This document shows positions 1 through 4,816 of a DNA stretch of 6,578 nt, piece by piece. Each line of letters starts with the position of its first letter. Position 1 is the stretch's first letter. The notes under the pieces are model-generated. The model was not told the origin of the DNA. It saw only the letters and a list, made by a program, of their open reading frames with translations, and ran no database searches. The stretch lies in the NCBI GenBank assembly GCA_031119195.1, contig JAVHYG010000093.1, positions 1 to 6,578 on the forward strand, read 5' to 3'. Source of the DNA: Rickettsiella sp. (GTDB lineage: Bacteria; Pseudomonadota; Gammaproteobacteria; Diplorickettsiales; Diplorickettsiaceae). The position numbers and the translations under genes are program-made.

Positions 1-73
1 AGTACTTAAGATAAGTTTACGTGATTAATTTGCCTACTTATTTGGGGGAGAGCCAGTTCATATCACTTCGGAA

Positions 74-78
74 AGAGG
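74..78 (+). promoter_or_regulatory. Ribosome binding site that fixes the ppiD start
   Basis: AGAGG lies 5 bases before the ATG at 84. It supports that start over the in-frame GTG at 21, which has no purine-rich motif in the 20 bases visible before it and would add 21 residues ahead of the conserved PpiD N-terminus. Confidence 0.65.
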
Positions 79-83
79 CTTAT

Positions 84-1541
84 ATGTTGCAATCTATTCG
101 TGATCGAACCCAGGGCTGGCTAACGAATACAGTAATTGGATTATTAATTATTGTTTTCGCATTATGGGGAATTCATGGGTATTTAGAACTAAATAATGAA
201 AGTGGAAATAAGATAGTTGCAAAAATAGCTGGCCAAACACTGTCACAACGTGATTTTGATAGTGCTTATCAGCGGCTTTATCGACAAGCTCAAATACAGT
301 TGGGTATAGCAGCTTTGAATAATGAAGTAACGAGCCAACTAAAAAAACAAACAATTGCTCAATGGTCGTTGTCAGAAGTCTTGTCACAATCTGCTTTACA
401 GGAGAATTACCGCTTAAGTCAGTCAGCAATAAATAATGTTTTATTAAACCTACCTATTTTTCAATCGTCAGGTCGTTTCTCAAGTACGCGCTTTTACAGT
501 GTATTAGAAGCTTTGGGATATACGGAGTTAAGTTTTTTATCAAACTTAAAAAAAACACTGTTAATTGATCAAGTGCGGCAAGGGTTGACGCAAACTGCTT
601 TTTCTTTACCAGAAGAGTTTGACAGGGCAATTGCGCTGACGCGTCAAAAAAGAGATTTTGCTTACACTATTATTCCTAGCACACAGTTTTCTGAAAAGCA
701 GCTGCCTGTTTCTGCTGCACAAGCCTTAGTTTACTATCAACATAATAAGGACCAATTTGTTCAGCCAGAACAAGTGAGTATTGAATATATTCAACTTTCT
801 TTAAACAATGTAAAAAATGATAAAGTATTTGTAGATAAGAGAGATAGACTTGCTAATTTAACTTTCACGCATCCTGATTCTCTAGAAAGTGCAGCTAAAG
901 CACTGAATTTATCTATTCAATCTACACCTTTATTTGGTAGAAAAGGAGGAAAGGATTCATTAACAAAAAATGCTAAAGTTATAGCAGCAGCGTTTAGCCG
1001 AGATATTTTGCAAGGAAATAATAGTCCTGTCATTGATCTAACTAATGATATTTCTATTGTAATGCGCATTAGACAACACAATGTCGCTATGGTTCAGCCT
1101 TTTTCTAAAGTAAGAGCTCAGATCTTACAAGCTTTGCAGAAAAAAATGATAACAGAAGAGGCTAATAAGGTAGGAGAAAAACTACTGCGTGAATTAAAAA
1201 CAACGGGTGTATTTTCTGAAAAAACAAATAAATTGCACTTAGATTGGCACATTATAAATAAAGCTACTCGTAATTCTGATAAAGTTTCGTCTCCGATACT
1301 TAATGCAGTATTTAATTTGTCATCTCCAAAGAAGTCAGAAGGAGTTACATCTGTAACGGGTTTTTCTTTACCCAATGGAGAGTATGTTTTAATCAAGTTG
1401 ATTGCTGTTCATGAAGGGACAAACAAAGATTTATCGTATTCACAAAAAAAAGCATATAGTAAAGAATTAGTGAAAAGTTTTGGGCAGTTGGATTATGATT
1501 TGTATGTGCGTGGATTAATGCTAAAATATCACTTAGCATAA
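84..1541 (+). CDS. ppiD: PpiD-type periplasmic folding chaperone lacking the parvulin domain
   Basis: Inner-membrane-anchored periplasmic chaperone that helps newly exported proteins leave the Sec translocon and fold. The N-terminus (MLQSIRDRTQGW, then a hydrophobic segment at about residues 13-34 ending FALWGIHGYL) is the classic PpiD opening: a short cytoplasmic tail and one membrane anchor. A SurA_N-like helical region follows at about 45-240 (IAGQTLSQRDFD, SLPEEFDRAIAL, YYQHNKDQFVQPEQVSIEYIQL). From about 250 the protein resumes with what is normally the post-parvulin C-terminal region (DSLESAAKALNLSIQSTPLFG, IVMRIRQHNVAMVQPFSKV, EKLLRELK). The parvulin rotamase domain expected between these blocks is not visible. 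At 485 residues it is about 140 shorter than E. coli PpiD (623), roughly the size of that domain. The ATG at 84 is preferred over a GTG at 21 because it has a good ribosome binding site and gives the family N-terminus. The usual neighbour hupB would lie upstream, outside the window. The reading frame is intact, so this is not an obvious pseudogene. Confidence 0.88.
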   Translation: MLQSIRDRTQGWLTNTVIGLLIIVFALWGIHGYLELNNESGNKIVAKIAGQTLSQRDFDSAYQRLYRQAQIQLGIAALNNEVTSQLKKQTIAQWSLSEVLSQSALQENYRLSQSAINNVLLNLPIFQSSGRFSSTRFYSVLEALGYTELSFLSNLKKTLLIDQVRQGLTQTAFSLPEEFDRAIALTRQKRDFAYTIIPSTQFSEKQLPVSAAQALVYYQHNKDQFVQPEQVSIEYIQLSLNNVKNDKVFVDKRDRLANLTFTHPDSLESAAKALNLSIQSTPLFGRKGGKDSLTKNAKVIAAAFSRDILQGNNSPVIDLTNDISIVMRIRQHNVAMVQPFSKVRAQILQALQKKMITEEANKVGEKLLRELKTTGVFSEKTNKLHLDWHIINKATRNSDKVSSPILNAVFNLSSPKKSEGVTSVTGFSLPNGEYVLIKLIAVHEGTNKDLSYSQKKAYSKELVKSFGQLDYDLYVRGLMLKYHLA

Positions 1542-1633
1542 CTGCTTTTTATTGTGTTTGATTTTGTTATGGCTAATAGATGGAGTCAACATTCGTTGAA
1601 TATAGGTTTCGCTGGTCGAGGAATAAGAAGTAA

Positions 1634-2341
1634 TCAGGGTTTTGTAACGTTTGTATAAAGGTAATCAAATAAAGTTAAATCACAGGGATCCGTTATTTTG
1701 ATATTATCGGATCGCCCTTCAATTATTTTAGGGTGTTTTCCCAATAATTCAATGGCATTGGCTTCGTCTGTGATAGTTTGTTGTTTATCAATTGCGGAGT
1801 TGAGTGCTTTAAGAAGCCACTGATAACGAAACATCTGTGGTGTTAATGCTTCCCATATTTGTTTTCGATTGAGCGTTCCAAGTACGTGGTGGCTATCATC
1901 AATACGTTTGATAGTATTTTTTAAAGGGAGTCCTAAAAGACCCCCTATTGTATCATTTCCTATTCCATCGATTAGCCTGTTAATATCACTATGATGTAAA
2001 AAAGGACGGACTCCATCGTGGACTACTACCCAATCGTTTTCTTTAATAAAGGGTTTTAATGTATGTAAACCATTTAACACTGAGTTGCAACGTTCTTTTC
2101 CTCCCCATGCAGTTATTAATTTAGGATGGCTAAATTTTAATGATATCCAATGTTTATCTTCTTTATGAATAACGAGAATGCATTTTTTAAACTTTGAATA
2201 ATTAAGTAAGGGAGTTAAGGTATACTCAAGTATGCTTTTACCTTTCATCCTTAAATATTGTTTGGGCATAACGTTTTTCATACGAGTTCCAATGCCGGCA
2301 GCAGGAATTATCGCAAAATAATTAACAGAGGATTGTTTCAT
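1634..2341 (-). CDS. ispD: 2-C-methyl-D-erythritol 4-phosphate cytidylyltransferase
   Basis: Cytosolic enzyme of the MEP (non-mevalonate) pathway. It joins CTP and 2-C-methyl-D-erythritol 4-phosphate to give CDP-methylerythritol, on the way to IPP and DMAPP for quinones and undecaprenyl phosphate. The nucleotide-binding start PAAGIGTRM (13-21) is followed by PKQYL (26-30), placing R20 and K27 exactly where E. coli has its catalytic Arg and Lys. Further family motifs are GGKERCNSVLNGL (80-92), VVHDGVRPF (106-114; HDAARP in E. coli), NRKQIWEALTPQMF with R159 (158-171), TDEANAIELLG (191-201) and EGRSDNIKITDP with K215 (208-219). The 235-residue length is normal. The gene stands alone: no ftsB or ispF adjoins it, although ispDF pairs are common in gammaproteobacteria. 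Its 3' end faces ppiD across 92 bp with no convincing terminator. Its 5' end is 25 bp from divergent cysQ, and no clear Shine-Dalgarno sequence precedes the ATG. Confidence 0.95.
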   Translation of the reverse strand: MKQSSVNYFAIIPAAGIGTRMKNVMPKQYLRMKGKSILEYTLTPLLNYSKFKKCILVIHKEDKHWISLKFSHPKLITAWGGKERCNSVLNGLHTLKPFIKENDWVVVHDGVRPFLHHSDINRLIDGIGNDTIGGLLGLPLKNTIKRIDDSHHVLGTLNRKQIWEALTPQMFRYQWLLKALNSAIDKQQTITDEANAIELLGKHPKIIEGRSDNIKITDPCDLTLFDYLYTNVTKP

Positions 2342-2366
2342 AAGGATTTATCGATATACTCATGTA

Positions 2367-3167
2367 ATGAATTCATTACTTCAAAATGTGGTGTTTCTTA
2401 CTAAACAAGCAGGAAAAAAAATTCTTAGCTATTATAATAGTGATTTTAAGGTTACATATAAAGCAGATAATTCACCTGTCACCGCTGCGGATATAGCCGC
2501 ACATGAATTAATTTGTCAAGCGTTAAAACAGATAGCGCCTGAAATACCTATTCTTTCAGAAGAACTAAAGGCCGTTTGTTTTACAGAGCGTCAGCGTTGG
2601 CAACGTTATTGGCTTATCGATCCCTTGGATGGAACAAAAGAATTCCTAGAAAAAAATGGGGAATTTACGATTAATATCGCGTTGATTGAAAATAATTTAC
2701 CAATCCTTGGTGTGGTTTATGCGCCTATATTTGATTTTTGCTATTTTGCTGAAGAGGGGCGCGGTGCCTTTAAACAAGTGGCGCAACAAATTCCACAGGC
2801 CTTAGACTCTTTGTCCTGGAAAGCAAACTCACCAATAACGATTGCTATTAGTCGGCGACATGGAATAACGTCACTACAGAATTTATTTAAACAGTTTTCA
2901 GCTTTAAATTTAATACGTTGTGGAAGTGCTTTAAAATTTTGCTGGATAGCTGAAGGGTTTGCGGATCTTTATCCACGTTTGAGTCCTACTTGCGAATGGG
3001 ATACAGCGGCAGGTCAATGTATTCTTAAGGAAGCCGGTGGGACTATTATTGATCCGAAAGGTCAGATATTACGTTATAATACATCGCCATCTTTACTAAA
3101 TACTTCATTTTTAGCGGCGGGAGATAAAAACCATCCTTGGCTAGCTTATATTCATCACGGCAATTGA
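2367..3167 (+). CDS. cysQ: 3'(2'),5'-bisphosphate nucleotidase CysQ
   Basis: Mg2+-dependent phosphatase of the inositol monophosphatase superfamily. It hydrolyses 3'-phosphoadenosine 5'-phosphate (pAp) to AMP, and can act on PAPS. pAp comes from sulfate assimilation and also from 4'-phosphopantetheine transfer to acyl carrier protein, so the gene stays useful without sulfate reduction. Visible motifs are KADNSPVTAADIAAH (32-46), PILSEE with the metal-ligand Glu (61-66), the signature DPLDGTKEF with D85 and D88 (85-93), NGEFTINIALIE (97-108), GVVYAP (115-120), GSALKFCWIAEG (186-197) and the second signature WDTAAGQ with D212 (211-217). KADNSPVTAADIAAH is almost identical to E. coli CysQ, which favours CysQ over SuhB-type inositol monophosphatase. 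At 266 residues it is about 20 longer than E. coli CysQ, mostly at the C-terminus. The ATG at 2367 has only a weak, distant purine stretch upstream (AAGG near 2343). An ATG at 2362 is out of frame and meets a stop at once. Confidence 0.94.
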   Translation: MNSLLQNVVFLTKQAGKKILSYYNSDFKVTYKADNSPVTAADIAAHELICQALKQIAPEIPILSEELKAVCFTERQRWQRYWLIDPLDGTKEFLEKNGEFTINIALIENNLPILGVVYAPIFDFCYFAEEGRGAFKQVAQQIPQALDSLSWKANSPITIAISRRHGITSLQNLFKQFSALNLIRCGSALKFCWIAEGFADLYPRLSPTCEWDTAAGQCILKEAGGTIIDPKGQILRYNTSPSLLNTSFLAAGDKNHPWLAYIHHGN

Positions 3168-3285
3168 GTTTTTAATAAAGCAACGCGGATGAAATAACAG
3201 AATGTAAACACCATACATGTAAAATGAGCGGCAACGTCGCCAAAAATTCAAGTACGAAGAATATATTTAAAATAACACCCTATTT

Positions 3286-3290
3286 AGGAG
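3286..3290 (+). promoter_or_regulatory. Shine-Dalgarno sequence of mdh
   Basis: AGGAG ends 6 bases before the mdh ATG. It is the clearest ribosome binding site in the window. The 129-bp gap before mdh (3168-3296) is long enough for its own promoter, and AT-rich -10-like stretches occur (for example around 3261-3272). I could not pair any of them with a good -35 box. Confidence 0.75.
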
Positions 3291-3296
3291 TTTAGT

Positions 3297-4289
3297 ATGC
3301 TAAAAAAATCAATTAAGGTTACAGTGACAGGTGCTGCCGGCCAAATTGGTTATGCTTTGTTGTTTCGTATTGCTTCAGGCCAAATGTTTGGTTCTGATAA
3401 ACCTGTGGAACTCTGTCTATTAGAGTTAGAACGAAGTCTTCCAGCACTCCATGGTTTGGCTATGGAGCTCGATGATTGCGCTTTTCCATTGCTAGAAAAA
3501 ATTATTTGTACAAGTAAACTTGACGAGGCAATGAAAGACGTTAATTGGGCTATTTTGTTGGGCGCTATTCCTCGTAAAGACGGGATGGAACGATCTGATT
3601 TATTAAAAATTAATGGTGGTATTTTTGCGCCACAAGGCAAGGCTATTAATGACTATGCAGCAAACGATGTAAAAGTATTTGTTGTTGGTAATCCCTGCAA
3701 TAGCAATTGTTTAATTGCCATGCATAATGCGCCGGATGTTCCTAAGGATCGTTTTTTTGCGATGACTTTATTGGATGAAAATCGTGCGCGTATGCAATTG
3801 GCAAAAAGAGCGGGAGTACCCGTTACTGAAGTGACGGGGATGGCCATTTGGGGTAATCATTCTGTTACACAATACCCTGATTTCTATCATACTAGGATTA
3901 ATGATAAACCTGTTACTGAAATGATTTCAGATGTAAATTGGTTACAAAATGAATTTATTTCTTTAGTGCAAAAGCGGGGCGCTGCTGTTATCAAAGCGCG
4001 GGGGACATCCTCGGCGGCATCGGCAGCGAATGCAGTGATTGGAAGTATTTATAATTTGACACACGATACAAAATCTAATGATTATTTTTCAGTCGCTTCT
4101 TGTTCTACAGGAGAATATGAAGTTGATAAAGGTCTTATATTTTCTTTTCCTAGTCGTATAGAACAAGGGGATTTGCATGTAGTTAAGGGTATTACCCACA
4201 ATGCTTTTGGTAAAGAAAAAATAAAATTAACATTAAAAGAATTGCGTGCAGAAAGAGATGAAATAAGAAGATTAGGATTGATTAATTAG
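3297..4289 (+). CDS. mdh: NAD-dependent malate dehydrogenase
   Basis: Cytosolic TCA-cycle enzyme interconverting malate and oxaloacetate with NAD. The Rossmann start VTVTGAAGQIGYALLFRIASG (8-28) carries the GAAGQIG nucleotide loop, and an acidic stretch LLELE (41-45) sits where the NAD ribose is normally bound. IPRKDGMERSDLL (91-103) is the mobile substrate loop with R93 and R99. VVGNPCNSNCL (129-139) is the conserved NAD/substrate strand. LLDENRARMQLAK (158-170) supplies D160 and R163, and IWGNHSVTQYPDF (184-196) supplies the catalytic H188. ARGTSSAASAANA (234-246) is also conserved. The LLELE...ALHGLAMELDDCAFPLL arrangement places it with the LDH-like malate dehydrogenases of Legionella and Coxiella rather than the E. 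coli type. Its 330 residues and C-terminal ELRAERDEIRRLGLIN are complete for that group. It is probably monocistronic, with cysQ 129 bp upstream and ftsK converging downstream. Confidence 0.96.
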   Translation: MLKKSIKVTVTGAAGQIGYALLFRIASGQMFGSDKPVELCLLELERSLPALHGLAMELDDCAFPLLEKIICTSKLDEAMKDVNWAILLGAIPRKDGMERSDLLKINGGIFAPQGKAINDYAANDVKVFVVGNPCNSNCLIAMHNAPDVPKDRFFAMTLLDENRARMQLAKRAGVPVTEVTGMAIWGNHSVTQYPDFYHTRINDKPVTEMISDVNWLQNEFISLVQKRGAAVIKARGTSSAASAANAVIGSIYNLTHDTKSNDYFSVASCSTGEYEVDKGLIFSFPSRIEQGDLHVVKGITHNAFGKEKIKLTLKELRAERDEIRRLGLIN

Positions 4290-4323
4290 GTGAGGAGAGT
4301 TTTTTTTAATAATTTATTGCTAG

Positions 4324-4343
4324 GTTAATAAAAGTTAATAAAA
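4324..4343. repeat. Tandem 10-bp direct repeat
   Basis: The unit GTTAATAAAA occurs twice back to back, 35 bases after the mdh stop codon. Both copies are identical. It may simply be slippage in AT-rich DNA. Confidence 0.85.
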
Positions 4344-4349
4344 ATAAAC

Positions 4350-4396
4350 GTTGTACGGACAGTATGGAGAGCGCTTTTTTATTTTGTCCGTACAAC
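4350..4396. terminator. Perfect 12-bp inverted repeat, possible bidirectional terminator
   Basis: The arms GTTGTACGGACA (4350-4361) and TGTCCGTACAAC (4385-4396) are exact reverse complements separated by 23 bases. The right arm is followed after 7 bases by a T7 run (4404-4410) and more T-rich DNA. On the other strand the stem is followed by GTTTATTTTTATT. The position, 60 bp after the mdh stop between convergent genes, fits a terminator for either strand. The long loop and the gap before the T run are not typical of an intrinsic terminator. It could instead be a dispersed repeat or a protein-binding inverted repeat. The inverted repeat itself is certain; the role is inferred. Confidence 0.45.
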
Positions 4397-4652
4397 AAAC
4401 AAATTTTTTTATTTTTATTTGCTGCTTTTAATTTTTATTGTCGTTGTTTTTTGTTTTTATTTTCTCTTTGAGCTTTTAAAGTTTAATAAGTTTTTATGCT
4501 TTGTTAAACAAAAATCAAAATAAAGTTGTTTCAGTCTATAAACTACTAAATATAGCTCTTTTTTTTTAGAAAAAGAAAATATAAATAGTTAATATGCAAT
4601 TGAATGCGAGCTTACTTGGGAATAAGTGTGTAAAACAATTCAAGTTGTGCAA

Positions 4653-4799
4653 TAGACCTTTTGCATAAGCAAGTAATAAGGCTTGAGTTCAAGACAAACG
4701 ATAATCGAGGGCCGGAGTTTACATGTGTAAATAAGGACTATGAGGTACCGTTTAACGATGAAATCAAATCTATTACGCAGATTAAAGCAAGACGGTCTA
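4653..4799. repeat. Imperfect palindromic element of about 147 bp (MITE-like or RPE-like)
   Basis: The two halves are imperfect reverse complements about a centre at 4724/4725. Matching blocks from outside inward are: TAGACC (4653-4658) with GGTCTA (4794-4799); TTGC (4661-4664) with GCAA (4787-4790); GTAATA (4673-4678) with TATTAC (4771-4776); TTGA (4683-4686) with TCAA (4764-4767); TTCA (4688-4691) with TGAA (4759-4762); AAACG (4696-4700) with CGTTT (4749-4753); and TTTACA (4718-4723) with TGTAAA (4726-4731). The blocks occur in the same order at nearly matching distances, which chance would not produce. The termini are short inverted repeats. The outermost TA could be part of them or a TA target duplication, as for IS630/mariner-type elements. 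It carries no transposase. One plus-strand frame is open from 4634 to 4807 (58 codons, stop 4808-4810), recalling Rickettsia palindromic elements, but without a credible start. Confidence 0.65.
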
Positions 4800-4811
4800 A
4801 TACGGTCTAAT
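4792..4811. repeat. Tandem 10-bp direct repeat at the element's ftsK-side end
   Basis: The unit ACGGTCTAAT occurs twice in tandem. The first copy contains the right terminal inverted repeat of the palindromic element. The second copy ends 5 bases before the complement of the ftsK stop codon. It may be a duplication made at insertion or by slippage at the element's end. Confidence 0.85.
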
Positions 4812-4816
4812 GCTAA

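Larger units (their letters stand above)
4290..4816. other. AT-rich gene-free spacer between convergent mdh and ftsK
   Basis: About 530 bp without a recognisable gene. It begins with a T8 run (4301-4308), then a tandem 10-bp duplication (4324-4343) and a perfect 12-bp inverted repeat (4350-4396). A low-complexity A/T stretch (about 4397-4620) follows, containing a small palindrome TTTGTT-A-AACAAA at 4500-4512 and long T and A tracts. It ends with a palindromic element of about 147 bp (4653-4799) touching the ftsK 3' end. A purely terminator-bearing gap between convergent genes would normally be much shorter. The spacer looks like a landing site for repeats, or the decayed remains of something older. 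Confidence 0.75.

Noticed and set aside
21..83. GTG start giving ppiD 21 extra residues
   Set aside because: No ribosome binding site is visible before it, the extension is unlike PpiD N-termini, and the ATG at 84 has AGAGG at the right distance and begins with the conserved MLQSIRDR.
148..429. Minus-strand ORF of 93 codons
   Set aside because: It lies antisense within ppiD and has no recognisable domain. The sense frame is clearly the real gene.
1118..1396. Minus-strand ORF of 92 codons
   Set aside because: Antisense shadow of the ppiD C-terminal region with no family features.
1586..1599. Small hairpin TCAAC-ATTC-GTTGA between ppiD and ispD, considered as a terminator
   Set aside because: Only a 5-bp stem with no adjacent T run on either strand, so it is too weak to call.
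3350..3847. Two minus-strand ORFs (3350-3640 and 3653-3847)
   Set aside because: Both are antisense to the strongly conserved NAD-binding and catalytic parts of mdh, and neither resembles a known protein.
4653..4672. Left end of the element read as the terminal repeat of an IS5-family insertion sequence
   Set aside because: The AGACCTTTTGC-like end is reminiscent of some IS ends, but no transposase fragment lies beside it and I cannot name a matching element. Kept only as a possible MITE.
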